A stretch of 64,000 nucleotides of DNA. Source: Xanthomonas sp. Leaf148. GTDB lineage: Bacteria > Pseudomonadota > Gammaproteobacteria > Xanthomonadales > Xanthomonadaceae. Below are positions 42,860 through 51,246 of the stretch, piece after piece. The DNA lies in contig NZ_LMOP01000008.1 of assembly GCF_001423585.1 (NCBI RefSeq), forward strand, positions 1,315,118-1,379,117. Direction: 5' to 3'. The notes beneath the pieces were generated by a model that had not been told where the DNA came from, searched no databases, and saw nothing but the letters and a program-made list of their open reading frames with translations. Numbering within the stretch: the first letter of the stretch is position 1; each line of letters begins with the position of its first letter. A program made the position numbers and the translations under genes.

Positions 42860-45526
42860 TCACTCTTTACGCCCTCTCAGCCAAGCTTCAATTTCCGGAA
42901 CCCGTCGCTCTCTCAGCGTGACGCGCGTTTGAATGGCGGCGATGGCTTTTTCTGCATTGCTGCGTGCGTCTGGCTCAAGATAGTGGTCTGCGTACACCTT
43001 GACCTTGTCGGCGGTCTGCCGGTTGGCCGAGGTGGCAACCAGGCGCGTGTAGAAGCCGCTGGGGGAGGTTGCGCCGATCAGTGTGTCTACTTGTTCGCGA
43101 TGCGCGACTGCGAAGTCAAACGCCAGGTCCGGGTGCTGGCGTGCCACCTGCGAAATCATGCGCATGCCGATGTTGCCGCCAGGCTCGCTGGTCATGCCTA
43201 GGTCAAGTGCACGTTGTGCCAGCGCAGCATCTTGCGTATTCGCAAGCAGCACGTAGTACTGCGTACGCAGCGTGTTGCTGGTCTGTGCCTTGGCCAGAAC
43301 GTGTAGACGATCCCATGTGGCGGCGTCGGCATGGCGGGACACGATGTCCAACACACTCTTACGCAGATCAGGCGGCAATGCATCGGGATCGGATTCAAAC
43401 GCGACAAAGCGGCGCCGCGCTTCTGCGACGATGGCAGGCTCGCCCATGGCGCCCAGCGCGCTGAGCAATTGCGCGCGCGCTAGCTTCACCTGGCTGCGCT
43501 CGTTGACGCGGCTGTCCCAGCCCAGGTTGCCAAAAGCTGGCGTCAACCGCGACGCCGCGTAGCTACGCCATGCGGCCTGCTCTTTGGGCGCGCCATCGAA
43601 TACCGTGTCGATTCCGTCGAACAGCTCGGCCACCACCTGCCACACGTCTGGTGGTGCCGTGGATGCCACGCTGGTGGTGAGATCGAGCAGGTCGGCCTCC
43701 GGTTGCAGGGCGTTGGTGGCAAGCGCACTGGTGTCCATCAGTGCGCCCATCTGATCCACGACCGGCAATGTGGAGAAACCTGTGCGCAGCACCTTGAAAT
43801 CAGCGGGCGAATAAAGCGTGCGGAAGTAGCCGTTTTGCCCGGCATTAACCACAACAGGCCCACCGCACCCAGGCAATTGTAGTTGCGCGGTGCCGTCCAC
43901 CAGCACACGCGTGAGCGTGCCACTGGCACCGCGTACAGCCACCGGTACGCGCCAGCGCAGCGGCGTCTTGTTCGGGCGATCCAGCGTGTACTCGCCCTGC
44001 TCCAGATCAACCGTGGTGCTGCCCACAGTGCAGGTGGTGCGCACCTTGATCAAGGGCACGCCCGGTTGCAGGGTGAAGTCATGCGCCACGTGAGTGAATT
44101 GCTTGCCTGGCGCTACGGCATCGAATTGCTGCCAAAGGTCATCGGTGGTGGTGTTGCCGTAGCGATGCTGGCGGATGTAGCGCCGGACACCATCGCGCCA
44201 TTGCTCGGCACCAAGGTAATCTTCCAGCATCGCAATGATCGCTTCACCCTTGTTGTAGGTGATCTGGTCGAACGCCTGATCGGCTTGCTCCACCGTGGTC
44301 ACGTGCTGCACCACCGGGTGAGTGGTGGCAGATGCGTCGCCCTGCATAGCACTGCGGCTACGCAGAGCTGGAAACATGTTGTTGCTGTCCCACTCCGGGT
44401 GCAGCTTCTGCGTCGTACGCGCTCCCATCCAGTTGGCAAAGCCCTCGTTGAGCCACAGGTCGTCCCACCAGGCCATGGTGACTAGGTTGCCAAACCACTG
44501 ATGCGCGATTTCATGCGCGGCCACGCCGAAGGCACGTTGCCTGTCGTCAATGCCAGCCACTGCCGGATCCAGCAACAGATAAGCTTCGGCACTGAGAATG
44601 GCGCCCCAGTTCTCCATAGCTGCGTTGTAGCGTGCCGGTGCGGCAATGTTGTCTAGCTTTGGCAACGGGTAAGGCTCGCCGAAATATGCGTTGTATTCAT
44701 GCAGAAGGTTGCGCGACGACTCCAGCGCAAACTGCGCCTGACCCAGCTTGCCGGTCTGGGCCACCACGCCGATCTCGGTGCCATTCTCGGCCTTGATCGT
44801 GGCGCGCTCAAAATCGCCAACACCCAGGAACAGTAGATACGTGGACATAGGGGGCGTGCGCTGGAACACCACCCGCTTCAATCCGCCGGCGATCGCGGTG
44901 GACTTGGCCACCGATAGGTTGCTGATCGCCATTTGCGCGGCCGGTACATTCACAGCCAGATCAAAGGTGGCCTTGAAGTTGGGCTCGTCCCAGGAGGGAA
45001 TGAAGTTGCGCGCATTGGCCGCCTCAAACTGAGTAAGCAATGCACGCCGTGGGCCCTGCGGTGTCGGGTAATCAGCAGCAAACAGTCCGTTGGATTGGGT
45101 GTTTATCACCCCGCTATAGGCGATGGATAGCACGTAGTTACCGGGCGCCAGCGACTTTTCAAAAGTGAAGCTGGCAGTCTGTTCCTCATCATTGGCGCTG
45201 ACCATGGCTGGCTGCGGCGTGCCACGCTTGCGCTGGGTGAGCGTGGCGTTGACAAAGGTGAGCTTGGCCGAATGTAGCGTGATGCTGTCAGTGGGTTGCA
45301 GCACGACGACGTCAATGGTCACCTTGCCATCAAAGGTAAGTGTATCGGCATGCGGCGTTATCTCTACCGCGTAATGCGTGGGCCTAGCGGAACGGGGCAA
45401 CTGGGTCGTAACCGTGCTCACCGGCGAGCTTGATCTGCGTTGGGCAGCAGCCCCCCCTTGAGCCAAGGAAGGCAGGGAAGTACTGATCAAAGTCAACGTG
45501 ATGGCAGCTTGCAGGATGTATCGCAC
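42860..45526 (-). CDS. M1 family aminopeptidase
   Basis: 888 aa zinc aminopeptidase with a signal peptide (LISTSLPSLA), so periplasmic or outer-membrane-associated. M1 motifs are complete: the exopeptidase signature GAMENWG, then zinc site HEIAHQWFGN with the distal Glu in NEGFANWM. An ERAP1-like C-terminal helical domain follows. It would trim N-terminal residues from peptides, which could complement glycopeptide breakdown, though it is in the accessory segment and not in an operon. The start is a GTG at 45526 with an AAGG site. Confidence 0.93.
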   Translation of the reverse strand: MRYILQAAITLTLISTSLPSLAQGGAAAQRRSSSPVSTVTTQLPRSARPTHYAVEITPHADTLTFDGKVTIDVVVLQPTDSITLHSAKLTFVNATLTQRKRGTPQPAMVSANDEEQTASFTFEKSLAPGNYVLSIAYSGVINTQSNGLFAADYPTPQGPRRALLTQFEAANARNFIPSWDEPNFKATFDLAVNVPAAQMAISNLSVAKSTAIAGGLKRVVFQRTPPMSTYLLFLGVGDFERATIKAENGTEIGVVAQTGKLGQAQFALESSRNLLHEYNAYFGEPYPLPKLDNIAAPARYNAAMENWGAILSAEAYLLLDPAVAGIDDRQRAFGVAAHEIAHQWFGNLVTMAWWDDLWLNEGFANWMGARTTQKLHPEWDSNNMFPALRSRSAMQGDASATTHPVVQHVTTVEQADQAFDQITYNKGEAIIAMLEDYLGAEQWRDGVRRYIRQHRYGNTTTDDLWQQFDAVAPGKQFTHVAHDFTLQPGVPLIKVRTTCTVGSTTVDLEQGEYTLDRPNKTPLRWRVPVAVRGASGTLTRVLVDGTAQLQLPGCGGPVVVNAGQNGYFRTLYSPADFKVLRTGFSTLPVVDQMGALMDTSALATNALQPEADLLDLTTSVASTAPPDVWQVVAELFDGIDTVFDGAPKEQAAWRSYAASRLTPAFGNLGWDSRVNERSQVKLARAQLLSALGAMGEPAIVAEARRRFVAFESDPDALPPDLRKSVLDIVSRHADAATWDRLHVLAKAQTSNTLRTQYYVLLANTQDAALAQRALDLGMTSEPGGNIGMRMISQVARQHPDLAFDFAVAHREQVDTLIGATSPSGFYTRLVATSANRQTADKVKVYADHYLEPDARSNAEKAIAAIQTRVTLRERRVPEIEAWLRGRKE

Positions 45527-46028
45527 AGTGATTGCCTTGGAGAGGTGGACGCGATGTTTGGCTTATATCTAAAGTTATTAAAAAAATATTAGAAAATTAT
45601 TGTAGGGTGCGAAATACTATGCGCGGGAGCGTAGTTCAAGCCCGCAAGACGCAGGAGCCGCTGAATGGCTAGACGCCATCGATCCGCAGGACTTAATAAC
45701 TCATCCTCAATAAGTTTCATTATTTATATTTTGACATGACTGTGTTTGCAAGAAATCGCAAGCCATTTTTGCTTTGTGTGGAAAAAATGCCGCAAAATTA
45801 GTTTTCCTTATGGGGCTGAGGGTATCATTAGGTCGCCGAATGCCATTTCATTCAAGGCATATATTGGGAATTCAACGAAAAAATAAGAGCTCCGCGCTTG
45901 TTAAGCGCGGAGCCAATAAAGGCATTTTATGAAAATGCGGCTTCTTCAAAACAAATTAATGAAATTCATGCTAATCGGCAGGCGTGCTCTCTCCTTGGTA
46001 GGAATACTTGCGTTTATTGATGAATTTA
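45527..46028. other. AT-rich gap between aminopeptidase and permease
   Basis: About 500 bases; no gene supported. It contains the aminopeptidase promoter region and the terminator listed separately. Confidence 0.5.
45882..45913 (-). terminator. Rho-independent terminator after the CycA-like gene
   Basis: Perfect 11-base stem GCTCCGCGCTT/AAGCGCGGAGC (45889-45899 and 45903-45913) with a 3-base loop. On the minus strand it is followed by TCTTATTTTTT. It is placed 115 bases after the permease stop. Confidence 0.85.
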
Positions 46029-47408
46029 TCATTTCTTTTCGCTTGCGCTGCGCGATTTGGCTAGATAACTGACGGCCAGTATCAGGAACCACATCGGGCT
46101 GGCCAACAGCGCCTGGCGTGTGTCGGTCTGTAAGGTCAGTAAGACAATTACGAAGGCGAAGAACGCGAGGCATACGTAGCACATCAGCACACCGCCGGGC
46201 ATCTTGAAAGCTGACACTGCGTGTAGCTCCGGGCGCTTGCGCCTATAGGCGATGTAAGCGCACAGAATCAACGACCACACGAACATGAAGAGCACCGCCG
46301 ACAATGTCGTGACCAGAGTAAAGGCGGTGATTAGGTTGGGGATTAGGTACACCAGCATGGCGCCCAACAACAAGCAAACGCAGGAGAACAGCAAGCCGCG
46401 TGCTGGCACTGCTGCACGAGAGAGCTTCGCAAATCCCTTTGGTGCATTTTGCTCTTCGGCAAGGCCGTAAAGCATGCGACTGGTCGAAAATAGACCGCTG
46501 TTAGCCGACGAGGTGGCGGAGGTGAGCACTACAAAATTAATCAGACTTGCCGCCGCTGGTATTCCGGCAAGTACGAATAGCTCCACGAACGGACTTTTGC
46601 CGGCCACTACCTGCCGCCAGGGCGTCACGGCCATGATAGCGATCAGGGCAAGCACATAGAAAATCAGAATTCGGACAGGGATTGAATTGATCGCTTTAGG
46701 CAGGTTGCGATGCGGGTCGGCGGTTTCTGCAGCAGTGGTGCCGACCAGCTCGATGCCGACAAAGGCGAACACTGCGATCTGGAATCCGGCGAAGAACCCG
46801 CCAATTCCCATTGGGAACATGCCGCTGTCATTCCACAGATTGGACAGCGATGCCAGGTTGCCGGAAGGCGAACGGAACCCCCACATCACCAGCCCCGCGC
46901 CAGTAATGATTAATGCGCAGATGGCGATGATCTTAACTAGTGCGAACCAGAACTCTAGCTCGCCGAAGAGCTTCACTGTCACCAGGTTCAACGCAAGCAA
47001 GAGTAATACACAAATCACCGCTGGAATCCACGGCGCTAGGTCCGGAAACCAGAACTGTGCGTAAGCAGCGATCGCGATGACATCCGCAATGGCGGTGATG
47101 ATCCAGCAGAACCAATAGGTCCATCCACAGAAGAAGCCCGCCCATGGGCCAAGCAAATCTGTGGAAAAGTCGATGAACGACTTATATTCGAGGTTGGACA
47201 ACAGCAGCTCGCCCATGGCACGCATAACAAAGAACAGCATTGCGCCGATGATCAGGTAGACGAACAGGATTGAAGGCCCAGCCAAGCTGATCGTCTTGCC
47301 CGAACCCATGAACAAGCCGGTGCCGATTGCCCCGCCAATGGCGATTAGCTGCAAGTGGCGGTTGGAAAGACTGCGCTGTAGATGATCGGGCGCGGATGGG
47401 TCAGACAT
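46029..47408 (-). CDS. CycA-like D-serine/D-alanine/glycine permease
   Basis: 459 aa, twelve membrane segments. It begins LSNRHLQLIAIGGAIGTGLFMGSG, the signature of the amino acid transporter family in the APC superfamily, followed by MRAMGELLLSNLEYKSFIDF. The overall match is to the CycA group (glycine, D-alanine, D-serine and cycloserine uptake by proton symport). Close relatives include AnsP and GabP, so the exact substrate is not certain. Single gene with its own terminator, in a segment of lower GC. Confidence 0.85.
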   Translation of the reverse strand: MSDPSAPDHLQRSLSNRHLQLIAIGGAIGTGLFMGSGKTISLAGPSILFVYLIIGAMLFFVMRAMGELLLSNLEYKSFIDFSTDLLGPWAGFFCGWTYWFCWIITAIADVIAIAAYAQFWFPDLAPWIPAVICVLLLLALNLVTVKLFGELEFWFALVKIIAICALIITGAGLVMWGFRSPSGNLASLSNLWNDSGMFPMGIGGFFAGFQIAVFAFVGIELVGTTAAETADPHRNLPKAINSIPVRILIFYVLALIAIMAVTPWRQVVAGKSPFVELFVLAGIPAAASLINFVVLTSATSSANSGLFSTSRMLYGLAEEQNAPKGFAKLSRAAVPARGLLFSCVCLLLGAMLVYLIPNLITAFTLVTTLSAVLFMFVWSLILCAYIAYRRKRPELHAVSAFKMPGGVLMCYVCLAFFAFVIVLLTLQTDTRQALLASPMWFLILAVSYLAKSRSASEKK

Positions 47409-48141
47409 GGGGAGCGGACCGGCGACTAATGAGCTGGCTAACGTACATCTTCGTTGATCATATTGTTGCCTAGTAACGCAAATTGAAACCGCGAAGCGAA
47501 TGTTTCAAGATTATTGGAAGCGCAATAAAATTTATAATCGTCACTGCTACATGAGAGCTTCGTAAAAAAATACGTGACTGCATATTGGATAATGATTGAC
47601 TAATGATTTGGCGTGCAAATTTTACTGGCGAGCTCGATTCGTCTTAACCATTTATCGCTTGGCGTTGAAATAATGGCCTGGGCTGGCACGTGCCGACCAG
47701 GAAGCCCACGGTTGAGATGAATTTCGTTCGAAACACTGAGTAACCTTCTTATGCCTGTGCTGTCCTGCGTGGCAGAGTGGGCCGAGCCGCCGCCGCAGAC
47801 CTGCGTCCGGAGCGATGGCGCGATGCATGCCAATCTTGTCCGCAACGAGCGCGACGAACGCTCGCACTTGAAGTGGACACATCTATGTTTATCGGGGTTA
47901 GGGAGCGTTTAAAAGACTGCGCCCGCCGTGTTGCTGTTCAATGCTTGATATCAGTTGCAGCTGCTCACTGAAGCGCTGCAGATCGCTGGCTTCTCCGGGG
48001 CTGGTAAGGCCGTGTGTAGGAGTGAGACTGATAATGAATGCACGAACTGGCTAGGCTGATATTGTTCCACTCCAGTATGCGTACCAGCCGCCGCTCGCGG
48101 TCGCTGACCAGCGGCTGGTTCACGCAGCGTAGGATCTTGAC
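47409..48141. other. Gap without a supported gene
   Basis: About 730 bases, AT-rich at the left. On the minus strand near 48010-48130 an open stretch reads KILRCVNQPLVSDRERRLVRILEW, which could be a scrap of a lost gene, but I cannot identify it. Confidence 0.4.
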
Positions 48142-48495
48142 CTACGATTTCAAGTTAGGCGCGCCATCTGCGTTGTCCGATGCATAGGCGTTGATGATCG
48201 CTGCTACCAGCCCTGGGAAGCGGGCGTTGATTTCTGGAAATCTCGAATGGTTCCGCATCTCAACACCGTGACGCTCGCTGCGGATCAGTCCAGCCTCGCG
48301 CAAGATCTTGAAATGATTCGACAGCGATGATTTCGGAATCACGCGATCGCCCAGCTCGGCGACAGAAGCACACGCCTCGACATGGCCGTCAGTGAGGATC
48401 TTGGCAAGGATCGCCGCACGGTTGGGGTCCGACAGCGCATGGAGAATCGCGGCGGGTCGAACGTCTTCGATAGCAGGATGAAGTAAGGGTCTCAT
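48142..48495 (-). CDS. ArsR-type winged-helix repressor
   Basis: 117 aa. It contains the ArsR fold: LHALSDPNRAAILAKIL, SVAELGDRVIPKSSLSNHFKILREAGLIRSERHG (recognition helix SSLSNHFKILREAGL) and a short C-terminal dimerisation helix. No conserved Cys metal site of the ELCVCDL type is seen, so it likely senses something other than arsenic. I chose ATG 48495 because the alternative start at 48537 would lie inside the operator. Divergent from the SDR gene, which it probably represses along with itself. Confidence 0.85.
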   Translation of the reverse strand: MRPLLHPAIEDVRPAAILHALSDPNRAAILAKILTDGHVEACASVAELGDRVIPKSSLSNHFKILREAGLIRSERHGVEMRNHSRFPEINARFPGLVAAIINAYASDNADGAPNLKS

Positions 48496-48513
48496 GGTGA
48501 TTTTCTGCAGCGC

Positions 48514-48550
48514 TTGACCTTGGTGGCCATAGTTCATAATATCCGAACTA
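48514..48550 (+). promoter_or_regulatory. SDR promoter with overlapping ArsR-type operator
   Basis: TTGACC at 48514-48519, 17 bases, then TAATAT at 48537-48542 gives a strong sigma-70 promoter facing the SDR gene. A perfect inverted repeat TAGTTC (48530-48535) / GAACTA (48545-48550) with a 9-base spacer covers the -10 box. Bound repressor would block polymerase. Typical of ArsR autoregulated divergent pairs. Confidence 0.65.
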
Positions 48551-48620
48551 CGGGACTATGGTGTGCGTTCTGCAGCTCTGGTCAATGTCGATGTCAAAAG
48601 TAACAACCGAGGATAGCAAC

Positions 48621-49367
48621 ATGAAGAAGCTGGCAGGTAGGGTGGCAGTGGTGACGGGGTCCTCAAAGGGGATCGGCGCTGGCATCGCAAAGGCGTTGGC
48701 GGCAGAAGGCGCATCAGTAGTGGTCAACTACGCGTCGAGCAAGGCGGGAGCAGATGCCGTGGTTGAGGCTATCTCCGCAGCAGGCGGCAATGCGTTTGCA
48801 GTCCGGGCAGACATCTCCATCGCCATCGAAGCACAGGCACTTATTGAATCTGCGGTGACGCAGTTCGGGCGTCTCGACATACTGGTAAACAACACTGGGG
48901 TCTGGGATGTGGGAGCGGTAGAGCACGTCACAGAGGATCAGTACCGTCGCCTATTCGACGTTAATGTTCTAGGCATGGTCATGACCACACAGGCCGCCAT
49001 CAAGCATCTTCAAGATGAAGGCAGCATCGTCAACATCTCCTCCTCAATCACCACCTTGCGATCGCCAGGTACATCGCTGTACACCGCTAGCAAGGCGGCC
49101 GTGAACGCAGTTTCTGGTGTGTTAGCCAAGGAACTTGCCCCCCGCAAGATTCGGGTCAACGTCGTCAGCCCAGGATTTGTAATCACTGAAGGAACGATCA
49201 CTGCCGGCATCGTCGGTTCGGAAATGGCAAGTGGCATCGTGGCGCAGACGCCCCTTGGACGTGCAGGCCAGCCGGAAGACATCGCAAGCGTGGTGACGTT
49301 CCTTGCATCTGACGATGCCCGATTCGTGACCGGTGAGGAGATCCTGGTCACCGGCGGATTACGCTGA
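48621..49367 (+). CDS. SDR family oxidoreductase
   Basis: 248 aa classical short-chain dehydrogenase. The cofactor motif VTGSSKGIGAGIAKAL (TGxxxGIG), NNTG in place of the NNAG strand motif, the catalytic Ser region (NISSSITTLRSPGTSLYTASKAA, giving Ser-Tyr-x-x-x-Lys) and the FLASDDARFVTGE end are all present. Substrate unknown; the closest look is FabG/glucose-dehydrogenase-like. ATG 48621 follows GAGGATAGCAAC. The ArsR gene and operator upstream suggest induction by a small toxic or reactive compound. The 49368-49586 gap that follows holds no supported gene. Confidence 0.9.
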   Translation: MKKLAGRVAVVTGSSKGIGAGIAKALAAEGASVVVNYASSKAGADAVVEAISAAGGNAFAVRADISIAIEAQALIESAVTQFGRLDILVNNTGVWDVGAVEHVTEDQYRRLFDVNVLGMVMTTQAAIKHLQDEGSIVNISSSITTLRSPGTSLYTASKAAVNAVSGVLAKELAPRKIRVNVVSPGFVITEGTITAGIVGSEMASGIVAQTPLGRAGQPEDIASVVTFLASDDARFVTGEEILVTGGLR

Positions 49368-49586
49368 CCAATGCCTTCATGCAGCTGGCCTGACCCGGCC
49401 GGCTGCAAAAGGCGCGAGACTTTCCTCAATAAGTATGCGGAACTGTTGTGGCGCGTCTACCTGCGGACAGGCGGACACCCCTCGGACGTCCGCGGACACC
49501 GTGCGACCAGTAGGGATAACATCTGTCGCGGAAGAGCTTGGCATGGATCCTGCCTGACCTACCTGATCTATCAAGGCTCTCATCTA

Positions 49587-49886
49587 ATGGCATCCGTTCC
49601 AAAGCACCGCCCGTCTTCGAGCCGCGTACTTTCTGTCTTCTGCGCCGCCTTGGTGCTCGGGTCCGAGATGCTTTCCCCTGCTAGCGCGCAACAGGCCCCA
49701 CAGTCGAGCACCGCTTATCAGGGATGGGCTGCCATGGCGGACAAAGATGTCGACTTCTCGCTGCAATGGTTCCGGGACCAATCCATCATGGCCGTGTACC
49801 CAGATCCTTCAGGGTTCGAGGTCACTCTGTCGAAAGCTCGCAAACAAGCCGATGCGTACCTACAGCAGGTCAAGAATTTTGAGGGC
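49587..49886 (+). pseudogene. Exported protein truncated by an IS3-family element
   Basis: About 100 native residues: a signal peptide (VLSVFCAALVLGSEMLSPASA, cleaved near AQQ) followed by AMADKDVDFSLQWFRDQSIMAVYPDPSGFEVTLSKARKQADAYL. It then runs into the left end of the IS and stops at 49921 after a few foreign codons. The style resembles the N-terminal segment of exported S41-type peptidases, but too little remains for certainty. The rest of the gene is not on the other side of the IS, so it was deleted rather than simply split. Confidence 0.6.
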
Positions 49887-49918
49887 TCGACGTCCCCCGC
49901 CGTGAATAGCGGTCGGAT

Positions 49919-50764
49919 TTAGAGTCCAGAGTTGATGATATGGGTGTTTGCTAAGTGTTGGGCATAAGTAGCCGGCGTCATGCCGCCGATTGCCTTCTTG
50001 GGTCGTTCCTCGTTGTATTCGCGTCGCCAGCGTTCGATCTCGGTGCGCGCATGCAGCAGTGTTGGGAACCAGTGTTCGTTGAGGCATTCGTCGCGTAGCC
50101 GGCCGTTGAAGGATTCGACGTAGGCGTTCTGGTTCGGTTTGCCTGGTTGGATCAGTCGCAACTGCACGCCACGGGCATGCGCCCAGACGACTATGGCATT
50201 GCCGCAAAACTCCTTGCCGTTGTCGGTACGGATGACCTGAGGCAAGCCACGACTGAGGGCCAGCCGGTCCAGCACCCGCGTCACACCATGGCCCGAGATT
50301 GCACGCTCCACCTCAATGGTCACTGCTTCGTGTGTCGCGTCGTCTACGATCACCAGACACTTGATCACCCGGCCTTCGGCGGTGCGGTCGAAGACGAAAT
50401 CCATCGACCACACCTGGTTGGCCCGCGCCGGCCGAAGCAGCGGCTGGCGCTCACCCACCGGTACTTTTTTCCGCTTGCGGCAACGGACTTGTAGCTGCTG
50501 CTCGCGGTACAACCGCTCCACGCGTTTGTAGTTCACGAGGCGTCCCTCCTGTCGCAGTTTGAGATAGATCATTTCCACGCCATAACGGCGATGGTGATGC
50601 GCCAACGCACCGATGCGTTCGCGCAGTTCGACGTTGCGATCTTCGCGCTGGCGATAACGCAGTGCACTGGCGCTCATGCCGATCACTGCCAACGCATGAC
50701 GCTCGCTAGCACCACGATCGATCCACTCGCGCACCAGCGTACGACGTGCCGGTGCGCTCACCAC
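49919..50764 (-). CDS. IS3-family transposase OrfB (DDE integrase)
   Basis: 281 aa (GTG start). An HTH_21 region ([19 protein letters not shown]) precedes the rve integrase core. The catalytic triad is visible: Asp in WSMDFVFD, Asp in [12 protein letters not shown] and Glu in [17 protein letters not shown]. The last residues are coded by the left terminal repeat region. It is normally made as an OrfAB fusion by -1 frameshifting at the slippery site. Appears intact. Confidence 0.93.
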   Translation of the reverse strand: MVSAPARRTLVREWIDRGASERHALAVIGMSASALRYRQREDRNVELRERIGALAHHHRRYGVEMIYLKLRQEGRLVNYKRVERLYREQQLQVRCRKRKKVPVGERQPLLRPARANQVWSMDFVFDRTAEGRVIKCLVIVDDATHEAVTIEVERAISGHGVTRVLDRLALSRGLPQVIRTDNGKEFCGNAIVVWAHARGVQLRLIQPGKPNQNAYVESFNGRLRDECLNEHWFPTLLHARTEIERWRREYNEERPKKAIGGMTPATYAQHLANTHIINSGL

Positions 50765-51021
50765 TTTTTTCGCAGTGCATCCTTGATCAGGTCGTTCTCG
50801 AATAGCTGCTCGGCTAGCAACTTCTTCAGTCGCGTGTTCTCGGCCTCAAGGTCCTTGAGCCGCTTGGCATCGGGCACACTCATGCCGCCGAACTTGCTGC
50901 GCCATAGGTAATAGGAGGCCTCGCTGAAGCCATTCCGCCGGCAAAGGTCCTTGATGGCCACGCTCGCTTCAGCTTCGCGCAGGAAGCCAATGATCTGCTC
51001 TTCGGAAAAACGCTTCTTCAC
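50758..51021 (-). CDS. IS3-family transposase OrfA
   Basis: 87 aa. A helix-turn-helix ([35 protein letters not shown]) is followed by a leucine-zipper-like coiled coil ([29 protein letters not shown]). GTG 51021 has a GGAG site seven bases upstream; the frame extends two codons to a TTG. The end reads through A-AAA-AAG (minus strand of 50765-50771), the -1 frameshift site that joins it to OrfB. Confidence 0.92.
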   Translation of the reverse strand: MKKRFSEEQIIGFLREAEASVAIKDLCRRNGFSEASYYLWRSKFGGMSVPDAKRLKDLEAENTRLKKLLAEQLFENDLIKDALRKKW

Positions 51022-51089
51022 GTCCAATCTCCTCGGGATAGGAAATTGGACTCCAAACTGGGGCGCTACTCAAAATCGGGGGGCGTCGA

Positions 51090-51174
51090 CCTGGACACAA
51101 CTGACGCCGGGTTGAATGGCTTGCGCAACCGCACCACGCTTGAACTCCGCTTTGAACTTCCTTCGCTCGGACAT
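51090..51174 (-). pseudogene. 5' remnant of a second IS3-family orfA
   Basis: From ATG 51174 the minus strand reads MSERRKFKAEFKRGAVAQAI and then QPGVSCVQV, the opening of an IS3/IS407-type OrfA (usual continuation ARELGI). It is cut exactly at the right terminal repeat of the intact IS. So the intact IS sits in, or recombined into, another insertion sequence. Confidence 0.7.
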
Positions 51175-51246
51175 GAGCAATCATCAGGGCCTCGATCGGC
51201 TTTCTTGTAAGGTCCGTGATAGCCAGGGTAAACCCGTTAGTAACTC

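Larger units (their letters stand above)
49887..51089 (-). mobile_element. IS3-family insertion sequence (IS407-like group), about 1.2 kb
   Basis: Imperfect terminal inverted repeats of about 25 bases: TCGACGTCCCCCG...AATAGCG at the left, and the complement of TCGACGCCCCCCG...AGTAGCG at the right. Inside are orfA and orfB with a 7-base overlap and an A6G slippery run, as in functional IS3 elements. No 4-base target duplication is visible (flanks GGGC and CCTG), so the flanks were rearranged after insertion. Confidence 0.85.
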
